Of a stretch of DNA of 64,000 bases, positions 10,431 to 22,866 are shown one piece after another; position 1 is the first letter of the stretch, and each line of letters starts with the position of its first letter. Below the pieces are notes generated by a model that was not told the origin of the DNA, ran no database searches, and saw only the letters and a program-made list of their open reading frames with translations. The stretch is from the NCBI GenBank assembly GCA_006937955.1, contig SSNP01000151.1:1060886-1124885 (forward strand). Reading direction: 5' to 3'. Source of the stretch: Pachypanchax playfairii. Lineage: Eukaryota; Chordata; Actinopteri; Cyprinodontiformes; Aplocheilidae. The position numbers and the translations under genes are program-made.

Positions 10431-10882
10431 AATGTGAAAGTTATGACCAAAGAAATTTTATTTAAAAAAATATATATATATATTGATGTAAGGGACAGAT
10501 GCAACAGCCCTATCCTACCAATCTAGCTAAATCTTGCTATGCTAGCTTTGCACAATGACAAACACTTTGCACTAATACAAACTACACTTTTATTATGCTG
10601 AAAACAGCATCTTAGAAACAGTTTAGCAGGTATAAGAAAAACTTTTGACCTGTAAAAAATTACTTTTTTACCTTGAAAGTGGTTTCCATACGAAGATGAG
10701 CACACATGTGTCTGGAAATGTGGCTAAACACGGAGGAACTCACTGAGCATGTGCAGTGTGCACCGTTAATCTGTGGCTTGTTCCTGATTGAAGGAATACC
10801 CCTTGTTGCAACTGTCACCTGTTGCAACTGCCCCCAGTCTCCCGGGACAATTTCGTTTATTACAGGACAGTTGACAACCCTA

Positions 10883-11189
10883 CGCTTAGCAAACTGTCAT
10901 TGATAACTCTCATACAATTCTTTAAAGTTTCAGACTTCCATGACAGCGTTTTTGTGGTGATCCGGGGATTTTTTTATCTTTTATTCACTGCTCCAACTCG
11001 TCTTTCTTCCTGTCCACTTTGTTTTAAATGTGGCGGCTAAGCGGCTCGCGAATGTCGATATATGCTGTTAGGCGTTAGTCATGTGACTTAATTAGCCACA
11101 AGTCGGACAGAAATACATTTAAATTAATATGACACATTAATTTAAATAACCAAACCGTTCATACTGAAGGTGAACCTGAACGTGGTGTT
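10883..11189. other. Unannotated sequence
   Basis: No gene or terminus recognised between the outer inverted repeat and the next hAT-like terminal sequence. Confidence 0.45.
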
Positions 11190-11330
11190 ATTTTTATTCC
11201 CACTCCCATTGATGAATATTCTTGTACTGTCCCAGTAACGTGATTATAAAAAACGTCAATCCCATTTCACATGAATCCCAAGGGAGTCACGTGACCCACT
11301 GGGATCCCAAAAAATTGTCAGCCTCTAGTT
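11190..11330 (-). repeat. hAT-like terminal sequence, copy 2
   Basis: Direct repeat of 7395-7560: GGAGTCACGTGACCCACTG and CCCACTCCCATT are shared. On the minus strand it starts TAGAGGCTGACAATTTTTTG. The AGTCACGTGACT core is a self-complementary word. Confidence 0.35.
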
Positions 11331-11812
11331 CACAGCATTTGTGAAAATGTATTACTTATGAGACAAAATAACTTTAAAATCTAAAACGATGCAAATTACA
11401 CTTTAAAATTAAAATCATTACAAAAAACCAGCCACAATCATTAGCATTTTCCTCCATGCCAAGACATTCAGCTGCTTTGGGAATCAGTGAGATTTACTTT
11501 TTATTTTCCTTAAAGATTTTGTGTTTACCAGCTACCTGTTGTTTTTGCCCTTTGGTTGTTGGGAGTAAAAAGCAGTAATGTTGTAATATTGACAAAAATA
11601 AATGTATTATAACTTAATCCTTAACAGTTAGTTATATAAACCCAATGTAATTCTTTTATTAATCCCTAAAACTAATAATTAAACACATTGCATATTCTGA
11701 TGTTTTTCTGAGAAATTTTTTGAAATTTTAGAAAATAGTTTCCTGAAGCTTTAATCAAAGTCCAACAACATTTAAAATAATATTTCAACCTAGATTATGT
11801 TAATTAATCAGC
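11331..11812. other. Unannotated AT-rich sequence
   Basis: Nothing recognised; strongly AT-rich with no open frame of note. Confidence 0.5.
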
Positions 11813-12065
11813 TCATTACCTCTGCCAAGGAGGTAATGTTTACATTAGGGTCTGTCTGTCTGTCTGTAACTAATAGTTGGATTTTGATGACATTTTCAGG
11901 AAAGGTCAGAAATGACCCAAGGAACAATCAATTAGATTTTGGGGGTGATCTGGATTACCGTCTGGATCCAGGAATTTTTTTCAAAGATGTGAACATAGTA
12001 CTTTCTATAATATGTCCACTTGGCGGGAGGTCTGCGCTCTCTGAGTACTTTTCTAGTTTAGTATC
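11813..12065 (+). repeat. Conserved dispersed repeat (CTCTGCCAAGGAGGT type)
   Basis: Opens with ACCTCTGCCAAGGAGGTAAT, has a TCTGTCTGTCTGT run, GATGACATTTTCAGGAAAG and GGATCCAGGAATTTTTT, and closes with GGCGGGAGGTCTGCGCTCTC then TTTTCTAGTT. I recognise this order as a dispersed repeat found widely in animal genomes; I cannot assign its class. It is non-coding. Confidence 0.6.
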
Positions 12066-12900
12066 AGTATTACTTTCCAAAAAATATTTGATCTTTTTAT
12101 GCAACATCATATCAAAACAGTAGGGAAAGGCAGTTATGCATTTCAACATTATTCAAGTTTCATAAATATCTCAGGTGGCAACATTTCTCTAAAACTGAAA
12201 TACTATGTCATTTATTGCTTTACAACTGTACCTCTTCCATTCTGCTGCATTTTAATTGATAGATCATACTGTGTGTGTGGATTTTTAGGAAACAACAATG
12301 GCATCTCATAATGCCCACACTAAGTTCTACATAAAATGATGACTCATGTCACCTCAGAGGCATTTTATTGTCCTTCAAGTTGAGAGTAACATCTGAGATT
12401 AGCTGCACTCAATGATTTATCCAAACTGCTCTACATAATATATTCTGGTTGCCTTGCCCTGAGTTAAACCTGACATTGGGCCTCTGCAGTGTAACAGCCT
12501 GTGGTCATGAGCCTCCTCAGTAATCAGCTACCGAGAAAAAAATGAAGGATCAATGTGAATAAGTGTTATCTCCTTTGGTGCTTGCAGCATGTAAGCAGCA
12601 GAATGAAATGTGAAGCAAACTGATTCACATTCATGGTCATGAACTCCATTCGATGTAAAACTTAGGAGGACCGAATTGTGAACAGTCCAACCAGAAGTTG
12701 AGTTTCTGATTTTTAGGTAAGTAAAGTCTCTCTAATGTCCTCCTCTAAAAGTAAATATCCTTAATCAGCGTTATTGTCTTTATGGGCAATCAGGCTGATG
12801 TTAAATTGTTCAAAACATCTGAACTATTAATATTTTTAAAAGGTAGAAATAAGTCAGTAAGAACATTATTGTTTTTCTGTTAAATTTCAGGTTTAATACC
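12066..12900. other. Unannotated sequence
   Basis: No coding sequence or transposon end recognised. Confidence 0.5.
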
Positions 12901-13125
12901 AGGACCTTTCTGCATGGAGTCTGCATGTTCTCCCTGAGCATGTGTCGGTTTTCTCCAGGGAAACTCACAGACTAAAAACATTCATGGGGTTAAGAGGCAG
13001 CTCTGAATGTCTCTAGGTGTGAATGTGTGTGGGGATGGTTGTCTGTCTGTATGTGGCCCTGTGCTGGACTGGTGACATGTCCAGGTGTAACCCCACCTCT
13101 CGCCCAATGACTGACTGACTGACAG
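12901..13125 (+). repeat. Dispersed teleost repeat (TGCATGTTCTCCCTG type)
   Basis: Contains GCATGTTCTCCCTGAGCATG, AGACTAAAAACATTCATG, GGTTGTCTGTCTGTATGTGG and CCCTGTGCTGGACTGGTGAC in the order of a very common fish repeat, usually seen as LINE-derived 3' sequence. No frame is open. Confidence 0.6.
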
Positions 13126-15366
13126 TAATTCTATAGCTTTTCTTTTTACATGTCAAAAAAGGAATTAACAATTTTAGGATGCATTTTAAAAATGTGAAAG
13201 TGTTAATTAGAGCTTTTTTGACCCCCAAATAATGGGCTTTTTTGTTTGAATTAAAACTTCCACAGAAAAGAAGTATAACAAAAAACAGACAAAAATGACT
13301 ACTCAAGGTGCATTTGTTTCCCCCCATATACCTGCAATGGAAATATAATAAGAACAAAATAAGAGGTCGATCATTTACTAACTTTCCACCTTCCAGCACT
13401 GAATATGTTGAGGTGATATGCCTCTCATACACTTATACGAGAAATAAATTGTCTTTGACCTGACTCAAATGTAATTGAAATGAGGCCAGAATACATTCAG
13501 ATTATGGGGAGGTGATCGATTCTGAGTTGCCCCAACATGCTAATGATGACTAAGACTGACAGACTAACAGGCCAGCTGACCTGACAAGTGAAGATGTGTC
13601 CTTGGACCCAGAGTCAGGCAGCAACTTTAGGCCTTACTGATGTTCAGTGCATTTGAAATAATGAACCAGGAATCATATTTCATTTTCACATGAATGCCAG
13701 TTGAGAAACTCAGCAGATATGATACTGTAAATTGGCCACATGTTATAACAGACCGACTGACAAAAATTGCTGGCGAATTTGATCACCTCTCTTTCACATT
13801 TTTTAGTCATGATTGTTTGTCTAATTGCTTTTGTCAGTTTACCTCAACATGTTCACACTTGATTGGAAAATATGATTTCCAATGTAAACGTGGCATATGC
13901 AACATATAATGTGTTTGAAATAATGACAATTTAAATTTGATTCAGTTGGAATTTAAGCCCACAAACACCATTGTTATTATATTTGCTATACATGGAACTA
14001 CTAAAATTATATTAAAAAGATTTTACCAGTAATGCAAAGCTGTTGTGCTCATGTAGCCAGAAGCGTTGTGTTCTTTCTGAGCTCCTTCAGACCTCAATAT
14101 CTTAACCTTGCTCTAACACAAGCAGAGTGTTTTGTTTGGTTATTTGTTTCATCATCATTTAATTATTTAGAAGCAAAACAGCAGTGACCTAAATGTCTCC
14201 AGACAAAATAGCATTGCAAATAACAAGACCCAATAAAAGATCAATGTTCGACAAAATAGCCCTCAAGCTGTTGATACTGCAGATATTAGCTTAGAAGAGG
14301 TCTGAAGCACAGCAAGGCACAAGTTAAAACTTGATGAATAAATAAAATTAAAAACACAATGTATTAGGACTCCCATGTAAAGAGAACAAAAGGGTAGAAT
14401 GAATTAAAACCAGGAGTGCATGTATTTATGGCCTATAAACAACAGAAGGTCGGAATGAACATAGCATTAGGCTACTAGTTGCACTTATAAACAAACGTGA
14501 GCATTTTTTTAGGTTTGTGCTTATGTGTCATGAAACTTTTACTTGCAGAGTGCAGACCGTATATGAAAGCCCTATCATTAATTGCAGGCTGGAGGTTTAT
14601 TCGTGTTAGTCTTTCCTTTCCACTGTTTCCTGTTTGTGTTGGTTTCCTTCAATAAGAAAGTTTTTACTGACTGTCACTGAAATGATTCATGGTGATTTAA
14701 TCAACTCTTGACTAAAAACGTTTGGAATCACGTTCAAATCAGTATAAGTTCACGAATAATGTTGTTTCTTTTAATGTTTGTGTTTTATGAGTTGACCTCA
14801 ATGTATGAAAGATGGACAAGAGTGACAAGAGGATGTTATGAGCTGAGGCTGCTAGCATAGGTCTGGGAGCAAAGGCCATTAAACAGATCAGGTTAAAGAT
14901 GAAAAAAATCCACAGGCAGATAAGTCCAATACAAGATCCCAAACTCTCAAAACCAAGCAGTGTTCACTCACAGTAGTCAGGAGGTTAGAATTTCTGACTG
15001 GGGCTGAGGCAGAAGGCGTCCGAGGTCAATAGTCACTGAAAGTAGACAGACAGGTAAATGGGTAAACAGACTGGTGGAATTGTGGGTCCAGAAGCGTGAA
15101 GCAATTCAACGAATGAGTGACTTGCAGGTGGAACACAGGGGTTTAAGTAGAGAGACAGACAGGTGCAAGGAGTGTGATGAGAGAGTGAAGAGGTGCAAGA
15201 CATCTACAGATAGACAGGATGAAGTGAGGAGTGAGCTGACACAAACCTAATCACAGAAATAAAACATCAAAACTACTAAAACTCAACCTAAGCCACTCAA
15301 CTAATCAAATACAAATATTTTTATTTCTCTAGCAGTGTTTCTTTGATATCCACATTCACTTCAAGA
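13126..15366. other. Unannotated sequence
   Basis: Two kilobases with no recognisable gene. A purine-rich AGACAGACAGG-type stretch lies at about 15040-15240; it may be old LTR or simple-sequence derived, but I cannot prove it. Confidence 0.45.
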
Positions 15367-16433
15367 TAGGGGTAGGCGATATGTAAAAAAAAATCATATC
15401 ACAATTTTTTTTTTTTTTTCAAAATCACGATCACGATTTTATCACGATTTTTTTTCATTTCAACAATTCCGATATTTTGGAAGTTATTGACCAATAAAAA
15501 TACATCAATTTAAAAGCATACTCCTTCACAGAAAATAAGATAAAAGATCATTTCAGACAGGAGACTGTTTAAATACTTGTTTTAATTTAGTAAAAAAATA
15601 TAGCAAATATGCTTTATTACAAAAAACATAAACAAAAAAGTTGACAGACAACAGAGCAGAGTTCCCAGTTCTCAATGAAATGGATCATCAGAAACAAATA
15701 AGGCTCTGATGTGCGGCTGGACCACATTTCACTGGTTGTGGCATAAAATTGAGCTTTTTATTCCATCTTCTCACATCAGTCAGAATACAGTGTTGGAGAA
15801 ATATATTCAACTTGGTACCTCATACCGCGGCTCAACTACTTATGGGAGTCTTCTGAACCCCTCATTCTCCACAGTTTGGATCGGAACTATATCCTTTGCC
15901 AGATAAAATGTCACTGCATACGTGATGTCTTTCCAGCGCTTCGTCTGTGTGGATGTTGGTGTGGATGGGGGAGCGGCTGTTGGTCTCCTTGCCTTCTGAC
16001 ATTCCCATGTGTGAATCTCTTCGTTGCAAACTTTGCAAATTACGTTTGTTTGCAACGTGTTGCTGTGAGAGAAACCAGACCAATTCCATATAACGGAGTT
16101 GGAGTTTTTTTGGGGAACCAACTTTTCTTTCTCACTTTCAGAAGCTATGCTTTTCACGTAGTGGCTTTAGTAAAGGGAGGAAGCTAAACAAACCAACACG
16201 CTGCCTAAAACTTGCTCTGACTGGACCATCAGTGTGTCTGTTGTGCTGACAGATGCAAATCAGCAAATGGTGTGACTCGACTGAGAGAGAAAAAAAAAAC
16301 AAATGTGTGCACATACGCGTCAAGAAATGATGCCAAATTATTATTATTATTATTCTAAGATCTCTGAGCTTTGGTAGATCCTCATCACATTATAATCCTT
16401 CACAATCTTACATCGTCAGATCGCACGGCCCGA
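15367..16433 (-). mobile_element. hAT transposon with BED-finger gene remnant, 8-bp target duplication
   Basis: CTTCAAGA occurs at 15359-15366 and 16434-16441, an exact 8-bp duplication, the hAT signature. The left end starts TAGGGGTAGGCGATATG; the reverse complement of the right end, TCGGGCCGTGCGATCTG, matches it at about two thirds of positions. A poly-T and ATCACGATT-rich subterminal region follows the left end. The only coding remnant is the minus-strand BED-finger frame, so the copy is short and internally deleted. Confidence 0.72.
15770..16157 (-). pseudogene. hAT transposase N terminus: BED zinc finger, ZBED-like, broken
   Basis: The 105-residue frame carries SVIWNWSGFSHS and VICKVCNEEI, the aromatic and first Cys pair of a BED finger. 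The expected downstream His pair is not evident. It then reads ITYAVTFYLAKDIVPIQTVE, typical of ZBED/hAT transposases just after the finger. After GFRRLP the homologous reading resumes in another frame with PRYEVPS, a TGA and IYFSNTV (about 15785-15825), the family's C-terminal DPRY segment. A large internal deletion, a frameshift and at least one nonsense codon therefore separate the two pieces. Confidence 0.7.
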
Positions 16434-16684
16434 CTTCAAGATGGGAATAGTGACACTGCGGTCATTTCTCCCAAGATGAAAGTCTCTTAGAATATTGAAA
16501 GAGCAAAAACATTTTCAACATGGTAATCTTCATTATAGGCTACTACACTTTCATTTTTTTAAACAACATAACATGCACTTATCCACTGTTATATTGTGTG
16601 ACTTCACATATTGTATAAATATTAATGGCAGGCCTCACTGGCCAAAAATGCAGGGGGCATTTTTTCCATCCTAGTCCAGCCCTA
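16434..16684. other. Unannotated sequence
   Basis: Short AT-rich gap between the hAT element and the next dispersed repeat; nothing recognised. Confidence 0.4.
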
Positions 16685-16925
16685 AATTAACATTGTGCAC
16701 TTGTATAACGCTTTAATTAGGCCCATGACCCCCAAAGCGCTTCACACTACAGTTTTTTTGTCATTCACCCATTCACACAACCCGATACGCAGATCGGGGG
16801 GCAACATGGGGTTCAGTGTCTTGTCCAAGGACACTTCAACATGTGGCGGTGGAAGCCGGGATCGATCAACCAACCTTCAAGTTGGAGGACAACCACTCTA
16901 ACCACTGAGCCACAGTTGCCGTAAT
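16685..16925 (+). repeat. Dispersed repeat family D, copy 1
   Basis: Typical fish repeat opening with an ACTTGTATAACGCTTT-like word, passing CATTCACCCATTCACACAA and GTTCAGTGTCTTGTCCAAGG, and closing near ACCACTCTAACCACTGAGCC. Four more copies occur in this window (24255, 28868, 32480 and 57190). All are on the same strand; none is coding. Confidence 0.7.
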
Positions 16926-19900
16926 ACAATGTAGTATGTTTGTTTGTTAAAGCTACAAGTAAAGAGACTGAATAAAATGTGTGAGAGAAAGTAAACTCAG
17001 CAAATTTACACTGGATGACTACATGTTAAAATCTCATTGTGGAATAAAAATGTCAGAAGGGATTGTTCTACAGTGCCGAAAAGGAAAATAAAATTCTGTA
17101 ATATTCTCCAAAAATCTGCTTCATTAGATTCAGCTGGTACCCTCATGCTCTGACATTAGGGAAGAAGAGTGAAACTTCCCGTAGGGAGAGGAGCATTAGC
17201 ATGCCCGCAGCTGCTTTGGATCACAGCACTCTGAGCCTCTCAGCCTGATAAATTGCCTGGTGTCCCTGTCTGCAGTCTTCTTTCTCCTGAAGGGACAATT
17301 TTTTTCAAAGGTTTAGCCCCTTAGCCCAACCCCCCAACCACCCTTTTCCATTCACTATTTTGCTTTTAAATGCCTTGATCAAACCCCAATTTGCATGGAA
17401 ATGGACATTCTGTCTCTCAAGAGAAAGTCTGTGTTTTGCCAAAACATTTGGAAGGAAAGAAAAACAATTTCAAAGTGAACCAACTTTGAGAGGAAAGTGT
17501 ACCTTGGTTCAGAGAGTCGCTGAGGTAATTTACAGTGTATTAAATTGTTATAAAATTAAAAGTGGTTGAGTCTCTCATGCGCACATGCATATGGGAATGG
17601 AATAATAACATCCTGATTAGGATGTAAAATTTTTTTCCACACAAAAATTTACCTCCCATGTACGTTTTTACATTATAAAACAAATCCTTATGCTGTTTGA
17701 GTCCATTTGGCAAAATGTTCCAGCAGATACCGCTGACTCCAGATAACAGCATAATGTATTCATTATACCAGCTTGCCTTTAGGAGAGATAATATAGAAAT
17801 ACATGTCAATGTTCTTTTTTTCCCTGGCTCATCCCACTGCGAAGCCTTTAGCTTTGAGAAAAGCATCACAAAATACCAAACTGATGATACACAAGAACAC
17901 ACACACACACTCAGGCATTCAAATCCACACATGCACGCCTGCACAAGGACAAACACGCATTCAACATCTCCTTGGTCTGGCATGATAACAGCATTCTCAT
18001 GTTTTAATCTCTGGAACGCCTTCCTTCTTTTGGGACAGCTATCCAGGCCTCAGTGCGTGGAGCTGAGCCAGAAGACTGGTGTCTGAGCATAACAATGATA
18101 TGACACCAGGAACCACCCTGTCATTTGAAATGGGCACACAGCAACACATCTGCCACCAGACACTGAAGCCAGAATAGAAGCAGTTGAGATGTGCTCTGAC
18201 AGGGTCCCTTTAGACGTGTGTGTGTATGCATATAATTTGCAACACACTCAAATGCAGTCACCTGCTGCATGCCTTGTGTAAAGGCATGTATTATTATTTA
18301 AGCAATTAGTCAAAGAATTATAACACAAACTATCGAATGGCACTGATACTGTGGAAAGATGCATTTCTAATTGACCAGTATAGACTCAATAAACAGATTT
18401 AAACATAAGGCCTAAATATTTTACGAGTGCATCTTAGCTGCAACAATTTGCCATCTGAAGTTTTGCTGTGTGGCTTTCTTTGTTTTGTTTTCAAGTAAGA
18501 AGCAGCCATCAGCAACAATACCATGTTGCTGCATTTATTTCCTCACAATGTTGATCTCTAGTCACAAACTCAAGAACTGATTGAGATCAGATAGTTGAGG
18601 AAGAAATGTCTATCCTTAAAGATATAAAACACATGTACATATATAAAGCATGTAGCTGTGTTTTTGTTGTTCAACAGAAGATACAGCTGGAGCCCCAAAC
18701 CTGCAAACCAGGACCACAGGCAAAAGATGGAAGGAAAAAAAGAGAGGAAGGACAGATTGGTTTCTTCCACCAGTCAAAAGTTAGACTGGTAGTGTATATT
18801 CAATGAAGAAATGGGCCCATTTGGACACTTAAGGCTCACATAAACAAACAAATTCTATGATATTTTAAACATAAAAAGGTACTGCAATTTAAATATAATC
18901 ATTCTGCATGCAGGTCAAAAACATTCAAACATTCCAGGTGAGTAACACGAGTTTTGAGAGTAAGCTCCTGCATGGCAGCAGCAGATATTTTCATACTTGA
19001 TGATTATGGTTGATGTTTATGAAGCAATATTGAATATACTGTGGATACACACATATATATCTACAGTAGATGTAGATATAAGGAAAAATAGTGTTGTTTT
19101 TAAATCCTCAGATGAACTTTACAGAATGTTTCAAGTAAAAATATAAACTGTCAAATGACAAGCACATCTAAGCCACAAGAAATATTTATCCTGGAAGCTA
19201 AAAAAAGTTGTTTGTTTTAGGTTTGTCAGCATCGATCAGTTTGTTCAAAGCAGATGTGATTTGAAAAGAGCAGAACACTAATAAAAATGGAGGGCAAAGT
19301 TGAACAAGATGAATAATTAGGGGAGTGTACAAAAAGACAAAGCAATAGCATAGCAGACCAAGTTTAACTGAATTTTGTCAGGCACAGTGTTAAAAGATCA
19401 AAGCTTTCTTTGTTGCATCTTATTTAGGTGTATTGGTTTGATAATATTTGGGTTCCTGCAGAAAAGATATATATTTTTTCTGCTTTTTTCCTTGTTGTAT
19501 TTTCATTGGTTCTGGAAGTGAATCAAAAATTCAATTTGGTAAAGTGAAAAAAGCTGCAAATTTAGTTAAGCTCAAATATATCCAGAATGTTTTGGAGAAA
19601 AAAAGTGCCTGCAGCAGGAGAAAACTCAGAGATATTGCTTGAATGTAAATTGACAGGTTGACTTTGGTGGTCATGTACACCTCATCAGCATATGAGCACA
19701 AGATGCTCTAGATCCACATAGTCAGCCTGTTTATTACCTGCTGTAATGTTCAACAATTTTTAACAGTGATTAAATAGTTTGGAACATTATCCAAATAGAT
19801 ATTTGCCTATAAGATATCAAATGTATTTTTGAGGAAATTAGTACAATAGGGGCTGGTTGTATTAACACTCTAATGCCTGACATAAAATAACAGTCAAAGC

Positions 19901-21785
19901 ATTCATTAACAACAACAGCAACCGCGAAAGGGAACAAGTGGGTAGAGATAATGACCTACTGGCTGACTGGATAATAAATAATACTATATATATAATATAA
20001 ATATAATGATAAAATTGTCACCTGGCACCTGTAGATCTTAGAACTTTTGCCAGTAGACATATACTGGCTATGGACACAATGGATTTTTGAGGCAAGTATT
20101 CATCTTAAAAAATGACCTAAGTATCAAATAGGATTTGATAGTATTAAAACTCAAAGTCATGTTGAAATGAATAGTGAAATATGTAAAATTTGCTGCAACC
20201 TTGCCTAACCTGTCACAAATGATTTAGTTTGTATAACTAAACCTTCATAGCATATCAAAGTGCATCAGTCAACTCAGAAAAAACAAGCACAAAAAACTTC
20301 TATTTTAAATAACCCATCCACTGAAACCATGTTACACTGTCTAAAAGGTTTGTCAGTGTATAGAGGACACTTGTGTAGATACATGTATTCATCCTCTCCA
20401 AAATATTCTGAATGGCTGTTTTTCAGTTGGCTAAATAAATAAATAAAACTCTCCTGCAGTGCTCAATTTAAAATGATCTTGTCAAACAAAGTCAACTTGG
20501 ACTCCTGCTACTTCCCTGTTCATCATGAAGGCATTAACTGGCCATGGTCTATTGCTACGCTTGTAGCTCATTTTCCCAGGCCAACTCAGGGAGGGGGATA
20601 ATATACGCTAACTAATAAAGACTCTGAAGCAGAATCAATAAAAGTAGACAAATGACTGCATTAGCATATGTATTACTCTGGGACAATGTGACCTCAATCA
20701 AGTTTTACAAGTATACTGATGGATTTGCATACATATAATGCTAAATTTCCTCATACAAGCGTAACAATTGCATTCATCCCGTATGGCAATATGTGAAATG
20801 TGCAGTGTAGATTTAAATTCTTCATTGTGGAAGAATAAATGAAGTCTGATTCACTTCCCTCTTCCAGTTTTGAGGTTCTTATTTGACAGGTTTTCACTGT
20901 CAAAAGTGAAGTAACCCAAGTAAAAGTTGGAATAAGTTTTACAGGGAGGTGAAAGATTTTTGTGTGAAAATTATGATAAGATTATATTAAGATTTATGCT
21001 TCTTATGTTTCAAGGGTTGTATTTTTTGCTTTAAGTGTTTGATTTACATTGTATTTAATGTGTAGCAGATTGGTGAAGACTTCATAAATATACTGTATAA
21101 TAATAAACAAACAATATGACAACAGACATTTTTAAAACTTTGCATATTCTGTAAAATATGTGACTGAATGCACACAATACATTTAACACGTCTAATCTTT
21201 CTTCATCATAAACTGGGTCACTTTGTACAACCACATTTAAATTATAAATATATATTATTTTAGTATATCAAGGTATACTTTTCATGGTGTAGGAAAAAGC
21301 ATAAGGATTTATTTGCATACTGGGAAATACATTTTGACAATTCTGAGACACTGAAACCTAAAATAAATCTGCAGAATGAATAATGTGACTAGATCAGCTG
21401 CTTCCTAGTGACAAGTTATGACTTTGCCTTCCTCTTGTTTTCTTGCTTGTTTTCTGTCTCTTACCTCAATGCATGAATGAGTAGATTAATAAAGTAAGCT
21501 TTGCACCTAATTTACAGACAATTTCTCCCATTAATCCTCAGTGTGCAGATGTTGTTAATTTATTTTACTTTACAACCTCCTGTTGTTGCAGCTGTTAGAG
21601 GTTTGCATGAGGAAACTTTGTGAGTAAATAGAGTGTGAGCACATGTCTGTCCTTTGTGTGTTTGTCAGCACTGATCTTGTAGAAAACATTGTGATATGTA
21701 ATGCTAGCAAAGGAAGATTAATCTTTTGGAAATGCTACAATTCAATGCAAAAATCTTAAAGAAGTACAAAATAACTTTTGAAAGT
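16926..21785. other. Unannotated AT-rich sequence
   Basis: About 4.9 kb without a recognised gene or transposon terminus. It includes a short CA run near 17900 and an AT-rich block near 19980. Short frames on both strands show no protein-like pattern. Confidence 0.5.
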
Positions 21786-22178
21786 TTAAGGTACAGTTTT
21801 GGAACTTGTCTAAGTGGATACTCACAGAAAAACATGTTCAGCTTCATGTTAGACATCACTCTGGACCGTCCGATGGCTTTACAATAGACTAAATAACTTC
21901 AGTATTTCGGGTCGCAGCCAGAAGTGGTGTTCTGATGATTTATGCTGCCCTGTCGAAAAATGTCGCCATAGCACGAACTGACAACTTATTTCATATTGAG
22001 ATGTCATTAGAAGTTAATAAAACGATAAATCTAATTATTGAAGTCAAGACTGTGGAACGGCACGTGTGGAGAAGGAATCGGTATACTTCTCAACAGGTAG
22101 CATTTTTCAACAGAACACCAGTTCCAGAGATGGCTGTCTGAGACACGGCTGCGGAAAAGTTATTTAGTACTGCTTTAA
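21786..22178. mobile_element. Possible TTAA-flanked MITE
   Basis: TTAA at 21786-21789 and 22175-22178 bracket ends that are weakly inverted (GGTACAGTTTTGGAAC on the left, GCAGTACTAAATAACTTTTC on the reverse of the right). TTAA duplications are typical of piggyBac and Kolobok. The termini match poorly, so this is a tentative call. Confidence 0.3.
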
Positions 22179-22866
22179 AGCACTCCTCGTTTAAAAATAT
22201 TTTGCTGTGACTTTTTGTAATGTTTAAAAGTTGTCTGCAGCAATAGGTCTCCTAGCTTTCTGAATGTCTGTCAAAGATTTTCTTTGGACTCTGCAGCTTT
22301 TTCAATCTTTTTCAGTCAGGTTTCAGGCCATTTTTGGACAATTATATTTACTTTTTGATGAACCAATTAAACTACACTTAAAATTCTTCAGCTATATAAA
22401 AGTTCCTAAGTTATAGTGAGGACCTGTGTTGTGTGGACCAAACAGAAAATTTGGTAAAGGGTAATTTGGTATTTACTACCAGCAGCCAGTCACAAAGTTA
22501 CAAATATTCCCATTTCTTTTGTTAAATCAATTAAAAATACAACAATACAAAAGATAAATTGATATATTACTTAACATTTTCCGTCAAAAATATGATTCCA
22601 AGAGAGCTATTAGCCTAAAATTTGGCATTCTGTAGTTGATGAGCTGAAAGATGCATCTCTTATCGCCTTTGTGTTAGGTCCTTCCTGGATATCTTCCATT
22701 TTGGTATGATTCTACAAGAAGATATGTATGTGCTTTTTTGGTTATTGGGTTTACACCGTGATAAGTTCACAGATGTTGATTTTACATTGATTGATGTTTT
22801 TGAGACTTTTGACTTTTAGAATTGTGGTTTATGGTAAGATTTCAAATTTAGTTCAATTTAATTGAT
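22179..22866. other. Unannotated sequence
   Basis: Nothing recognised between two repeat-like blocks. Confidence 0.4.

Larger units (their letters stand above)
8508..10843 (-). mobile_element. pogo/Tigger-type transposon, internally deleted
   Basis: Terminal inverted repeats of about 24 bp begin GGGAGACCGGGGACAGTTG on the left (8509 on). On the right, the reverse complement of 10820-10843 gives GGGAGACTGGGGGCAGTTGC. A TA dinucleotide precedes the left end (8506-8507); the matching TA on the right is not visible. Subterminal copies of GGGACAGTTGCAACAA follow on the left near 8715 and 8739, and TGTTGCAACTG recurs on the right, as expected of transposase binding sites. Encodes a truncated pogo transposase on the minus strand. 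Confidence 0.8.
7715..10882. mobile_element. Outer element with perfect 14-bp inverted repeats, host of the pogo insertion
   Basis: TAGGGTTGTCAACT at 7715-7728 is matched exactly in inverted form at 10869-10882. The sequence just inside each end (TCCCAGC... on the left, ...GGGACAATTTCG on the right) lies outside the nested pogo element. With the pogo copy removed the outer element would be about 830 bp with no coding frame, consistent with a non-autonomous DNA transposon, possibly hAT-like. I could not find a convincing target duplication at its borders. Confidence 0.6.

Noticed and set aside
13013..13432. 139-residue minus-strand frame
   Set aside because: It overlaps a dispersed teleost repeat and has no recognisable motif.
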